DNA of 64,000 bases from JAWWPY01 sp963822825 (lineage in GTDB: Bacteria; Actinomycetota; Actinomycetes; Streptosporangiales; Streptosporangiaceae), in NCBI GenBank assembly GCA_963822825.1, contig CAWGIW010000007.1, positions 147,161 to 211,160 on the forward strand, read 5' to 3'. The notes below the pieces were generated by a model. That model worked only from the letters and a program-made list of their open reading frames with translations, made no database searches and was not told the DNA's origin. The translations under genes were made by a program, and so were the position numbers. Shown piece after piece: positions 16,783-26,552 of the stretch (its first letter is position 1; every line of letters starts with the position of its first letter).

Positions 16783-19518
16783 TCACGGTACGCTACCGGG
16801 TCGTGTCATGTCCCTCACAACCGCCCGAACTGCACCAAAAGCATCGTCAATCGCCCGCGCGGTGTTGTCACCGAGCGGCGCCCCGCCACCCTGGGCGATG
16901 TCATCCCGGCCGCCGCCGCCCCCGCCCAGAACGCCCGCGGCCGTCCGCACCAGGGCGCCGGCCGCCAGGCCACGCGCACGCGCCGCGTCATTGACGGCGA
17001 TCACCACCGCGGGCCGGTCGGCGGGCTGGCCCGCGACCATCACCACGGCCGCCCGCTGGGCAGGCAGCCGACCGCGGATGTCCAGCGCCAGCTTGCGGAC
17101 CCCGTCAGCCGCGACGGCGTCCGGGACCCGGTACGCGACGAACGCCACACCGCTCACGTCCTCGGCGTCGCGAGCCAGGCCATCAGCCGCGCTTAGCAGC
17201 TGAGCGGAGCGGAGCCGCTCCAGGTCACGCTCGGCATCTCTCAGCCGGGTCACCAGCGCCGCGACGCGTTCCGGCAGCTCTTCCCGGCGGGCCTTGAGCT
17301 GCTCGGTGATTTGGCTGACCAGGACGCTCTCCCGGGCCAGGAATCTGAACGCGTCCGTGCCAACGAGCGCCTCCACCCGCCGCACACCCGAGCCAATCGA
17401 CGACTCACCGAGGATCTTGACCAGGCCCAGCTGGCCGGATCGCGCGACGTGGGTGCCTCCGCATAGTTCACGGGAGTAGTCGCCGACCTCTACGACGCGG
17501 ACCTGGTCTCCGTACTTCTCGCCGAACAGCGCGACCGCGCCCATCGCCCGCGCCTCCTCGATCGGCGTGACGAAGGCCCGGACATCGAGGTCGTTGATGA
17601 GGACATGGTTCACCTCATCCTCCGCATCGCGGAGCACGGACGGCGGAACCGCGCCCGCCGCGGTGAAGTCGAACCTCAGCCGGCCCGGCGAGTTCTCCGA
17701 ACCGGCCTGGGCCGCGGATTCACCAAGCGCGCCGCGGAACGCCCGGTGCACGAGGTGGGTGGCCGTGTGCGACCGAGAGATGGCCCGCCGCCGCTCGACG
17801 TCGATCTCCGCGTACGCCGGCGCGCCGACCGTTACCTCCCCGGCGGTGACCACTCCCCGGTGCACCACCAGTCCTGGTACGGGCGACTGCGCGTCGCGCA
17901 CCTCGAACTCGGCCCCGGAACCGCCGGCCGCCCCCGATACCCGGATGATGCCAGCGTCGGCTAGCTGCCCGCCGCCTTCCGCGTAGAACGGGGTGCGGTC
18001 GAGGACGACCTCGGCCTGGGTACCCGCACCCGCCGCCGCGACCAAGGCGCCGTTCACCAGCAGCCCGGTCACCGTGGCGTCGCCGGTGACCTGGTCGTAC
18101 CCGGTGAAAATCACCGGCCCCGCCCTATCCAGGAGGGAGGCGAACGCTGAGATGTCGGCGTTGCCGGTCTTTTTCTCGATCGAGTCCTGCTTGGCTCGCT
18201 GCCGCTGCTCGGCCATGAGCCGGCGGAACCCTTCCTCGTCGACGGCCAGGCCCTGCTCGCTGGCCATCTCCAGGGTGAGATCGATGGGGAACCCGTAGGT
18301 GTCATGCAACTGGAACGCCTGGTCCCCCGGCAGAGTCGCGGACCCGCGGCGCTTGACCTCGCCGACCGCCGCATCGAAGATCGCCGACCCGGTGCGCAGC
18401 GTGGCCAGGAAGGCCGCCTCCTCCGCGTCGATCACCCCCAGGATGCGTGGCGCATCGGTGCGCAGCTCAGGGAACTGCTCCGCCATGGCGTCGATCCCGG
18501 CTCCGGCCAGCTCGTGCAGGAAGCGCTCGTCCCCGCCGCCGCGCTGACCGCCGGCGAGCAGCCGGAGGTTGCGGATGCTGCGGCGCAGGATCCTGCGCAG
18601 GACGTAGCCGCGCGACTCGTTGCTCGGCAGCACCCCGTCGGCGACCAGCATCACCGAGGTGCGGACGTGATCGGCGACCACGCGCAGGGCCACGTCGGCG
18701 CGGTGGTCCTTGCCGTACCGCTGCTCGGTCAGTTCCGCCGCGCGGTCGAGCACCTTCCACATGGTGTCGATCTCATAGATGTTGTCGACGCCCTGCAGGA
18801 TGGCCGCCATCCGCTCCAGGCCCATGCCGGTGTCGATGTTGCGCGCGGGAAGGTCGCCAACGATTGGCCATCCCTCCTTGCCCGCACCCTCCCCCCGGAT
18901 GTACTGCATGAAAACGAGGTTCCAGACCTCCAGGTAGCGGTCCTCATCCGCGACCGGACCGCCTTCCCGCCCATACTCGGGACCGCGGTCGTAGTAGATC
19001 TCCGAGCACGGGCCGCACGGCCCGGGAACGCCCATGGACCAGAAGTTGTCCGCCATGCCGCGGCGCTGGATCCGGCTCTCGGGCACGCCGACCATGTCCC
19101 GCCACAGCCGGAACGCCTCGTCGTCGTCGTGGAACACCGTGGGCCACAGCCGGTCCTCGGCGAACCCGAACCCGCCATCGGCCTCCGGCCGGGTGAGCAG
19201 TTCCCAGGCGAAGGGGATCGCCTGGTCCTTGAAGTAGTCACCGAACGAGAAGTTCCCCAGCATCTGGAAGAACGTCCCATGCCGGGTGGTCTTGCCCACT
19301 TCCTCGATGTCGGGGGTGCGCACACACTTCTGGCTACTGGTGGCCCGCCGGAACGGCGGCGACTGCTGGCCCAGGAAGTACGGCTTGAATGGCTGCATCC
19401 CCGCGTTGACCAGCAGCAGCGTGGGATCCTCGGCGATCAGGCTGGCCGAGGGGACGACCGTGTGCCCCCGCTGCTCAAAATAGGTCAGGAAACGGCGGAC
19501 GATCTCTGCCGACTCCAT
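16783..19518 (-). CDS. alaS: Alanine-tRNA ligase
   Basis: A 911-residue class II synthetase. Catalytic domain MQPFKPYFLG, RTPDIEEVGKTTRHGTFF and NIDTGMGLERMAAIL; tRNA recognition helices; editing domain with the zinc-binding HTATH and CGGTH; C-terminal DHHA1-type Gly-rich domain (GGGGGGRDDIAQGGG). It charges and proofreads tRNA-Ala. The reading frame is intact, in contrast to several neighbours. ATG 19518 shares one base with the upstream gene's stop. Confidence 0.97.
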   Translation of the reverse strand: MESAEIVRRFLTYFEQRGHTVVPSASLIAEDPTLLLVNAGMQPFKPYFLGQQSPPFRRATSSQKCVRTPDIEEVGKTTRHGTFFQMLGNFSFGDYFKDQAIPFAWELLTRPEADGGFGFAEDRLWPTVFHDDDEAFRLWRDMVGVPESRIQRRGMADNFWSMGVPGPCGPCSEIYYDRGPEYGREGGPVADEDRYLEVWNLVFMQYIRGEGAGKEGWPIVGDLPARNIDTGMGLERMAAILQGVDNIYEIDTMWKVLDRAAELTEQRYGKDHRADVALRVVADHVRTSVMLVADGVLPSNESRGYVLRRILRRSIRNLRLLAGGQRGGGDERFLHELAGAGIDAMAEQFPELRTDAPRILGVIDAEEAAFLATLRTGSAIFDAAVGEVKRRGSATLPGDQAFQLHDTYGFPIDLTLEMASEQGLAVDEEGFRRLMAEQRQRAKQDSIEKKTGNADISAFASLLDRAGPVIFTGYDQVTGDATVTGLLVNGALVAAAGAGTQAEVVLDRTPFYAEGGGQLADAGIIRVSGAAGGSGAEFEVRDAQSPVPGLVVHRGVVTAGEVTVGAPAYAEIDVERRRAISRSHTATHLVHRAFRGALGESAAQAGSENSPGRLRFDFTAAGAVPPSVLRDAEDEVNHVLINDLDVRAFVTPIEEARAMGAVALFGEKYGDQVRVVEVGDYSRELCGGTHVARSGQLGLVKILGESSIGSGVRRVEALVGTDAFRFLARESVLVSQITEQLKARREELPERVAALVTRLRDAERDLERLRSAQLLSAADGLARDAEDVSGVAFVAYRVPDAVAADGVRKLALDIRGRLPAQRAAVVMVAGQPADRPAVVIAVNDAARARGLAAGALVRTAAGVLGGGGGGRDDIAQGGGAPLGDNTARAIDDAFGAVRAVVRDMTRPGSVP

Positions 19519-19778
19519 CAGCGGCCATCCTCCCCGTGGTCAGGCGATCTGTGCTCAGTGAGTGCCGGGCGCACCTGCTGACCTCCGAGGGTAGGCGGAG
19601 CCTGCCCGGGCTGTCGCTCCATATAAAGCTCCATGCCCTCGCGTACATCCCCCGCGAAGCGGGCGATTTCCTGGGCCCGCAGTCCCGGGGAGATGGAGCG
19701 GGCCAGCGCCGTGACCCGCCGGTAGGCGGCCACGCCGATCACCGCGCCCAGGGTCAGCCAGAACAGCCTGCGGATCAC
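19518..19778 (-). CDS. Small membrane-anchored conserved protein (DUF6167-like)
   Basis: An 86-residue protein with an N-terminal membrane helix (LFWLTLGAVIGVAAYRRV), a short amphipathic stretch and a charged tail. It lies between alaS and a DUF948-type gene, the same order as in Streptomyces, where the family is of unknown function. Its stop overlaps the alaS ATG by one base and its start overlaps the upstream gene. Confidence 0.8.
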   Translation of the reverse strand: MIRRLFWLTLGAVIGVAAYRRVTALARSISPGLRAQEIARFAGDVREGMELYMERQPGQAPPTLGGQQVRPALTEHRSPDHGEDGR

Positions 19779-20263
19779 CGCCCGGCCTCCTCCCGCCGGC
19801 GGGGCGGCAGGCCCCGCTCCAGCGGCCGGGCGACAGCCCTGGCCCGCGGGCCGCCACGGTTCCTGTGGCCGCCAGCCTGGTCTTCGTGGCGCAACCGCGC
19901 GGCTCGACGAACCCCGTACACCAGCGCGGCTACCCTCGCCACCGGCGAGCCCGCGCCGCTGGCGATCACGCGGGCGAGCGGCGCGAGAGCGGTTACCCGG
20001 CCGGTCAGATCGGCCATGTTGGCCGTGACCTCGTCCATGCTGGCGGTGATCGCGTCCGTCCTGGTGATCTGGTCACCGGCCCGCTCTATGGCCGCGTTCG
20101 CGCGGTCGATGGCGAGATCACCGCGTTCCCGCAGCCCGGCGACCGCGCTCGACGTCTGGGACACCAGCCCGGCCAGCTTGACCAGCACGTAGACGGCGGC
20201 GCAGACCCCGATCACCCAGAACGCGGCGACGACGATCACCGCCACCCAAACGGCAGTCAGCAT
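19775..20263 (-). CDS. DUF948-family membrane protein
   Basis: A 162-residue protein with an N-terminal transmembrane helix (VWVAVIVVAAFWVIGVCAAVYVLV), then a coiled-coil-like region (LRERGDLAIDRANAAIERAGDQ) and ITASMDEVTANMADLTGRV, then a basic tail. The architecture matches DUF948 proteins found next to alaS in actinobacteria; function unknown. The tail after about residue 125 is Arg-rich and less conserved-looking. Confidence 0.8.
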   Translation of the reverse strand: MLTAVWVAVIVVAAFWVIGVCAAVYVLVKLAGLVSQTSSAVAGLRERGDLAIDRANAAIERAGDQITRTDAITASMDEVTANMADLTGRVTALAPLARVIASGAGSPVARVAALVYGVRRAARLRHEDQAGGHRNRGGPRARAVARPLERGLPPRRREEAGR

Positions 20264-20323
20264 GGCTTCTCCTTCATCCGCCGACCTTATCGCGTTGGAC
20301 CGAAGCGCGAGCCCAGCCCGTGC

Positions 20324-21679
20324 TCAGCTGCCCCCCTGCTCGCTGGCCTGGTCGAGGATCGCCCGGATCCGCTCAGCCCGGTCGGCGTAGCGTGCCTCGG
20401 CGCCGCGCCGCGTCGGCTCGTAGTAGCGGCGGCCCGTGACCGCGTCCGGCGCGTACTGCTGGGCCACGATGCCCTCGTCGACGTCATGGGGGTACTGGTA
20501 GTCCTGGCCATGGCCCAGCCGCGCCGCGCCCGGGTAGTGCGCATCGCGCAGGTGCGCCGGCACCGGGCCGGCCAGCCCCGCACGGACATCCTGACCGGCG
20601 GCGCTGATCGCCTTCACCACGGCGTTGGATTTGGGCGCGAGCGCCAGGTGGATGGTGGCCTGGGCCAGGTTGATCCTCGCCTCGGGCAGGCCGACAAACT
20701 CGACCGCCTGCGCGGCCGCGACCGCTACGCCCAGCGCCGACGGGTCGGCCATCCCGACGTCCTCGCTGGCGTGCACGATCAGGCGGCGGCCGATGAACCG
20801 GGGATCCTCCCCCGCTTCGATCATCCGGGCCAGGTAGTGCAGCGCGGCGTCGGCATCGCTGCCCCTGATGCTCTTGATGAACGCGCTGATCACGTCATAG
20901 TGCTGGTCCCCGGCGCGGTCGTAGCGGACCGCGGCGCGGTCCACGGCCCGTTCCAGGGTGGCGGTGTCGATGGACCCGCCCCGGCGCACGCCGAGCGCGG
21001 CGGCCTCCAGGTAGGTGAGCGCGCGGCGGGCGTCCCCACTGGCCAGCCGGACCAGGTGCTCGGCCGCGTCATCCTCCAGGGTGACCGCCCCGCCGAGCCC
21101 CCGCTCGTCGGTCAGGGCGCGGCTGACCACCACGCGCATGTCGCTGTCGCCCAGCGGCTCCAGGGTGAGCAGGAGGGACCTGGACAGCAGGGGCCCGACG
21201 ACGGAGAACGATGGGTTCTCGGTGGTGGCGCCGATGAACGACACCCACCGGTTCTCGACCGCGGGGAGCAGCGCGTCCTGCTGGGCCTTGTTGAACCGGT
21301 GTACCTCGTCGATGAACAGCACGGTCTGGGTGCCGGTCAGGCCCAGGTCGCGGCGGGCGCTCTCGATCGCCGACCGTACATCTTTCACGCCGGCGGTCAC
21401 CGCGGACAGTTCAGCGAACTTCCGTTTGGTAGCCAGGCTGATCACGTGGGCGAGGGTGGTCTTCCCGGTTCCTGGCGGCCCCCAGAGCACCAACGACATG
21501 CCGGCGTCATGCTCAGCCAGTTTGCGCAGCGGCGTTCCCTCGCCGGTCAGATGCGGCTGCCCGACGACCTCGTCGAGGGTGCGCGGCCGCATCCGCACCG
21601 CCAGCGGGGCGGCGGCCCTCGCCGCTTCCTCCCCGGCCGCGTCGAAGAGGCTGTCCGCCTGGCCCGGGCGGTCAGGCAC
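20324..21679 (-). CDS. rarA: Replication-associated recombination protein A (MgsA/RarA ATPase)
   Basis: A 451-residue AAA+ ATPase acting at stalled replication forks. Walker A LWGPPGTGKTTLAH, Walker B LFIDEVHRFNKAQQD, sensor SFIGATTENPSF, Arg finger region LLSRSLLLTL, and the C-terminal MgsA domain (DPRFIGRRLIVHASEDVGMA; YPHDVDEG). GTG 21679 is chosen because GGAAGGG lies just upstream; it overlaps the aspS stop. A longer upstream frame would run inside aspS. Confidence 0.93.
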   Translation of the reverse strand: MPDRPGQADSLFDAAGEEAARAAAPLAVRMRPRTLDEVVGQPHLTGEGTPLRKLAEHDAGMSLVLWGPPGTGKTTLAHVISLATKRKFAELSAVTAGVKDVRSAIESARRDLGLTGTQTVLFIDEVHRFNKAQQDALLPAVENRWVSFIGATTENPSFSVVGPLLSRSLLLTLEPLGDSDMRVVVSRALTDERGLGGAVTLEDDAAEHLVRLASGDARRALTYLEAAALGVRRGGSIDTATLERAVDRAAVRYDRAGDQHYDVISAFIKSIRGSDADAALHYLARMIEAGEDPRFIGRRLIVHASEDVGMADPSALGVAVAAAQAVEFVGLPEARINLAQATIHLALAPKSNAVVKAISAAGQDVRAGLAGPVPAHLRDAHYPGAARLGHGQDYQYPHDVDEGIVAQQYAPDAVTGRRYYEPTRRGAEARYADRAERIRAILDQASEQGGS

Positions 21680-23474
21680 CGGGCCCTTCCCCGCCCGGCG
21701 GCTCCCCATCCGGCGGCTCCCCATCCGGCGGCAGGATCACATCGATACCCGCCTCCTTGCGCTGCTGCGGCGTGATCGGCGTGGGCGCGCCGGTCAGCGG
21801 GTCGAGCCCGGACGCCGCTTTCGGGAAGGCGATCACGTCCCTGATCGTGTCCCGCCCGGCCAGCAGCATGATCAGGCGGTCCCAGCCGAACGCGATCCCG
21901 CCGTGCGGCGGCGGGCCGAAGCGGAGCGCCTCGAGCAGGAAGCCGAACTGCGGACTGCGCCTCCTCCCGCGGCAGCCCGATGACGTCGAAGACCTGCTGC
22001 TGCATGGCGGGGCGGTGGATACGGATCGACCCGCCGCCGATCTCCGTGCCGTTGCAGACCAGGTCGTAGGCGTCGGCCAGCGCCCCGCCCGGCTCGGCCA
22101 CGAACTTGTCCGCCCACTCGGGCAGCGGCGCGGTGAACGGGTGGTGCACCGCGGTCCAGCCGCCCGCGCCGTCCTCCTCGAACATGGGCGCGTCCACCAC
22201 CCAGGTGAACGCCCAGGCGGCCGGGTCGATGAGGCCGAGCCGGCGGCCGATCTCCAGGCGGGCCGCGCCGAGCAGCGACTTGGCCTGCGCCGCCGGGCCC
22301 GCCGCGAAGAACACACAGTCGCCCGGGCCGCGCGCCGGCCGCCGCGGGCAGGCCGGCCCGCTCGGCGACCGCCAGGTGCCGGGCCACCGGCCCCGCGTCC
22401 GACACCGACCCGCTGGAGCCGGCGAGCACGTAGCGCCAGCCCGCGCGCGCCGCGCGCGCGGGCCCACTCCTGCCAGCCGTCCAGCTCCCGCCGGGACTGT
22501 GCCGCCCCGCCGGGCATCACCACCGCCCCCACGTACGGAGCCTGGAACACGCGGAACGACGTCTGCGCGAAGTAGCCGGTGAGGTCGGCCAATTCACAGC
22601 CAAACCGCAGGTCCGGCTTGTCCGACCCGAACCGGTCCATGGCGTCGGCGTAGGTCATCCGCGGGATCGGCCGGGCCAGGTCGTAGCCCGCGATCTCGGC
22701 CCACAGCCGGGCCACCATGTCTTCGGCCACGGTAATGACGTCATCCCGGGTGACGAAGCTCATCTCGATGTCGACCTGGGTAAACTCTGGCTGCCGGTCA
22801 GCCCGGAAGTCCTCGTCGCGGAAGCAGCGGGCGAGCTGCCAGTACCGCTCCAGGCCGCCCACCATGAGCAGCTGCTTGAACAGCTGCGGCGACTGCGGCA
22901 GCGCGTACCAGTGGCCCGGGCGCAGCCGGACCGGGACCAGGAAGTCGCGGGCCCCCTCGGGGGTGGACCGGGTCAGGTACGGCGTCTCCACGTTGACAAA
23001 CCCATGCTCCCGCATAACGTCGTTCACCAGGTAGGTGGCCCGCGAACGGGTGCGCAGGGCGGCGGCTGTCTCGGCGCGCCGGATGTCGAGGTAGCGGTAG
23101 TGCAGCCGGACGTCCTCGTTCAGCTCACCGCCGCCCTCGATGGGGAACGGCAGCGGGTCGGACTCCGCCAGCACCTCGAGCTCCCCGGCGACCACCTCGA
23201 TCTCGCCGGTGGGCAGCTCGGGGTTCTCGTTGCCCGGCGGGCCTGCGCGCGCACCTCGCCGGTGACCCGGACGCAGAACTCGGCGCGCAGAGCGTGCACG
23301 GGACTGCCTGGCCCCTCGTCGCGGAGCACCACCTGAACGACACCACTGGCGTCACGCAGGTCGATGAAGGTGACCCCGCCGTGGTCACGCCGACGGGCCA
23401 CCCAGCCGGCCAGCGACCACGCTGGCGCCGACGTGCGACACGCGAAGCGTGCCTGCCTCGTGGGTCCGGATCAT
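21672..23474 (-). CDS. aspS: Aspartate-tRNA ligase, interrupted by about five frame breaks
   Basis: Class II AspRS: OB-fold anticodon domain (MIRTHEAGTLRVSHVG; GVTFIDLRDASGVVQVVLRD), motif 2 region RCFRDEDFRADRQPEFTQVD, bacterial GAD insertion (PGDCVFFAAGPAAQA), and motif 3 GGIAFGWDRLIMLLAGRDTI. ATG 23474 follows GGAGAGG. The reading frame changes near 23425 (extra G), 23240, 22460 (inside a CG-dinucleotide run), 22330 and 21960, yet all catalytic blocks are present and highly conserved. AspRS is essential and no second copy is seen, so errors in the sequence are the likeliest explanation. The C-terminus ends in a short Pro/Asp/Gly/Glu repeat. Confidence 0.88.
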
Positions 23475-23512
23475 TGGCCGCCCAGCCTCTCCATCACGTT
23501 GTTCACAGTCGG

Positions 23513-24234
23513 TCACAGTCCGGTGGCCCGGGCGCGGGCGGCCGGGGCGGCGCCGGGCCGGCCGGTCCGGCCGGGACCCGGGCGTGAGGCCGACCAGGAA
23601 CTGATTGCTGGCGCGCTCCTCACCGATGGTGGTCTGCGGCCCGTGGCCGGGCAGCACCTGGGTCTCGTCCGGCAGCGTCAGGCACACTCGCGCCAGGCTG
23701 CGGCGCATGGCGGCATGGTCGCCGCCGGGCAGGTCGGTCCGCCCGATCGACCCGGCGAACAGCAGGTCGCCGGAGAACATGACTGTCGCGGCCGGCCCGG
23801 AATGTCACCGACCCGGGCGTGTGGCCGGGCGCGTGATCCACGATGAGCTCCACGCCCGCGAGCTGCAGCGTCATCCCGTCGGCCAGCACTCTGACCTCGT
23901 CCGGCTCGGTGAACGTGAGGCCGCGGAGGAGCTGCTGGCCGACCTGGAGGGCGAAGGCGCGGCCCGGGTCGGCCAGCAGCGCCCGGTCAGCCGGATGAAT
24001 AAAAGCGGGTATGTTTCGCGCGCCGCAGACCGGTGCGACCGACCAGACATGGTCGAGGTGACCGTGTGTTGCCAGCACCGCTACCGGCTTGAGCCGGTAC
24101 TCTGCGAGGATCTCGTCGATCCCGTCTTCCGCATCCTGGCCTGGGTCGATGATCAGGCACTCCTCGCCGGGCCCGGGCGCCACGACGTAGCAGTTCGCGG
24201 CGAACGAGCCGGCCGGGAACCCTGCGATCAGCAC
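23513..24234 (-). CDS. MBL-fold metallo-hydrolase (glyoxalase II-like), one frame break
   Basis: Metallo-beta-lactamase fold with THGHLDH metal-binding motif (about residues 55-61), HAPGHTPGSVTF and, after a frame break near 23787 (an extra C), MFSGDLLFAGSIGRTDLPGG and LPGHGPQTT. Such proteins hydrolyse thioesters such as S-lactoylglutathione analogues; the substrate is unknown. It corresponds to the gene upstream of hisS in Streptomyces and Mycobacterium, but here aspS follows. The 3' end is not resolved: no stop occurs in the final frame before the aspS start, and the coordinate given assumes another small shift. Confidence 0.75.
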
Positions 24235-24420
24235 GACTGACCTCCCTGGCGGACGCGGGAACGGGTGTGGGCGGGATGAGCGGGTACCGCGCGTACAGGC
24301 TACCGATTCGGTCGTGCCAGCCGCGAACCGGTAACAGCGATGTCACGACCTCGCACCGGCCGGTACCATTCGCGAAGTTTCGCTGATAAGCAGGCAGCAA
24401 CTAGCAGGAGGACTGAACCG

Positions 24421-25243
24421 GTGGCGGGAAAGCAGGAACGCCGACGCAAGCTAGCCCGTGAGCGTCACTTGCGCCAGCAGGCCCGGCGCGCGCAGCGGGC
24501 CAGACGCGCGCAGTTCTGGACGGCGATCAGCGTGGTGATCGTCGTGATCGTCGGGCTCGGCGTGGGCGGCTACTTCCTGTTCCGGCCCGGGGGCACCACC
24601 GCCGCCGCCTCCTCGGCGACCGCCACCCCCACGCATACGGCCAGCGCGACGCCGACGCCGAGCACGGCGGCGGAGCCAGCCACGCACTGCGCCTACGCGT
24701 CCAATCCGCCCGCGGCCCGCACGGTCGGCACCCCGCCGGCCAGCACCCGACTCCACCGCCACGTACCAGGCGACCATCGCCACCAATCGCGGCGACGTGG
24801 TGATCGACCTGCTGAACAGCAAGGCGACCTGCACGGTCAACTCGTTCGTGTACCTGGCCGCGAAAAAGTACTTCAACAACACCAAGTGCCACCGGCTGAC
24901 TACGTCAGGCAGTCTTTTCGTGCTGCAGTGCGGGGACCCCACCGGTACCGGCAGCGGCGGCCCGGGCTACAAGTTCGCCGACGAGAACTTGGCCGGAGCC
25001 AAGTACCCGGGGGGGACGGTGGCGATGGCCAACTCCGGCGCCAACACCAACGGCAGCCAGTTCTTCCTCGTGTACAAGAACTCCACCTTGAGCCCCAGTT
25101 ACACGCCATTTGGCACGGTCGTCTCGGGACTGGGAATCATCCAGAACGTGGCCAAGCAGGGCACGGACAACGCCAACGGCTCCGGCGACGGCCATCCGAA
25201 GGAGCCGGTAGTCATCGAGAGCGTAACCATCAAGAAAACCTGA
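24421..25243 (+). CDS. Membrane-anchored cyclophilin-type peptidyl-prolyl isomerase (one frame break)
   Basis: GTG 24421 follows AGGAGG. A very basic N-terminus (MAGKQERRRKLARERHL), one transmembrane helix (FWTAISVVIVVIVGLGVGGY), a Thr/Ala-rich linker, then a cyclophilin domain outside the membrane with TVAMANSGANTNGSQFFLVY and the FGTVVSGL signature. It catalyses prolyl cis-trans isomerisation. The frame breaks near 24745, between the linker and TYQATIATNRGDVVIDLL. In actinobacteria this gene lies between the MBL hydrolase and relA, as here. Confidence 0.87.
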
Positions 25244-25285
25244 TTGGGCGGCGTCGCCGGATCAGGGCTGAGCAGGAGGTTAGCG

Positions 25286-26525
25286 GTGAGTACCGCCAAC
25301 GATCCGTGGGGCCGGGTGGATGCCGAGGGTACGGTCTACGTGCGTACCAAGGGTGGCGAACGGGTCGTTGGCTCATGGCAGGCGGGCAGCCCGGACGAGG
25401 CGCTGGCGTTCTTCCGGCGCAAGTTCGAGTCCCTGGAGACCGAGGTCACCCTGCTTGAGCAGCGGATCTCGGCTACCGACCTGTCCCCGGGCAGCGCGCG
25501 CGACGACCATCGACCGGCTGCTGGAGGCCGTGTCCACAGCGAACGCGGTGGGCGATCTCGACTCACTGCACGCCAGGCTGGAGGCCGTGGCCGGCCAGGT
25601 CGATCACCGCCGCGAGGAAGTACGTGCCGCCCGGGAACACGCCCGCTCCGAGGCCAAGGACGTCAAGGAGCGGATCGTGGCCGAGGCTGAGCAGATCGCC
25701 GCCGAGGCGACGCACTGGAAAATGAGCGGCGAGCGGCTGCGCCAGCTGCTGGAGGAATGGAAGACCGCGCCGCGCGCGGACCGGGCGGTGGAGACCGCCC
25801 TGTGGAAGCGCCTGTCGGCGGCGCGGAATGCCTTCACGAAGCGGCGCAAGGCCTACTTCGCCGGGCTGGAGGAGGAGCGGGAAGGGGCCAAGACCCGCAA
25901 GGAGAAGCTGGTGGCCGAAGCGGAGGCGCTGACGTCATCGACCGACTGGGGTCCCACGGCGGCAGCCTTCCGCGAGCTGATGCGATCGTGGAAGGCGGCG
26001 GGCCGGGCCGGCCGCGATGACGAGGACGAGCTGTGGACCCGGTTCAAGGCGGCGCAGGACACCTTCTTCCAGGAGCGGTCCAAGGTGTTCTCGGCCAAGG
26101 AGACCGAGCTGCGGGAGCACGCTGAGGCCAAGACCGCGCTGCTCGAGGAGGCGGGCAAGCTCGTCCCGGTGACCAACGCCCGGGCCGCCCGGTCGGCCCT
26201 GCGGTCCATCCAGGAGCGTTGGGAGCATGCCGGCCCGGTGCCCAGGGAGGCCCACGAACGGCTGGAGTCCGGCCTGCGCCGGATCGAGGATGCGGTGCGC
26301 AAGGCCGAGGATTCTCAGTGGCGGCGGTCCAACCCGGAAGCCCTGGCCCGGGCCAAGGGCACGGTGGAGCAGATCCGGGCGGCCATCACCAGCCTGGAAC
26401 AGCAGCTGGCCAAGGCGCAGGCGCGCGACGACACCCGGGCCGCGGCGCAGGCCGAGGAAGCTATCGCCGCCCGCCGTTCCTGGCTGGAAGAAGCCGAACG
26501 GACCCTGGCCGAACTGTCTGGCTGA
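25286..26525 (+). CDS. DUF349 coiled-coil protein (one frame break)
   Basis: GTG 25286 follows AGGAGG. The N-terminus (STANDPWGRVDAEGTVYVRT) is the conserved start of actinobacterial DUF349 proteins. It is followed by repeated helical units with aromatic signatures (WKMSGERLRQLLEEWKTAPR; WGPTAAAFRELMRSWKAAGR; RSALRSIQERWEHAG) and a C-terminal coiled coil. Function not established. The frame breaks near 25500 in a GCGCGCG run. It is convergent with relA, which ends 28 bp downstream. Confidence 0.85.
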
Positions 26526-26552
26526 TCCGCCGGGGGCTAAGGGGGGACACGC

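Noticed and set aside
18304..19581. Long plus-strand frame across alaS
   Set aside because: Shadow of an intact alaS.
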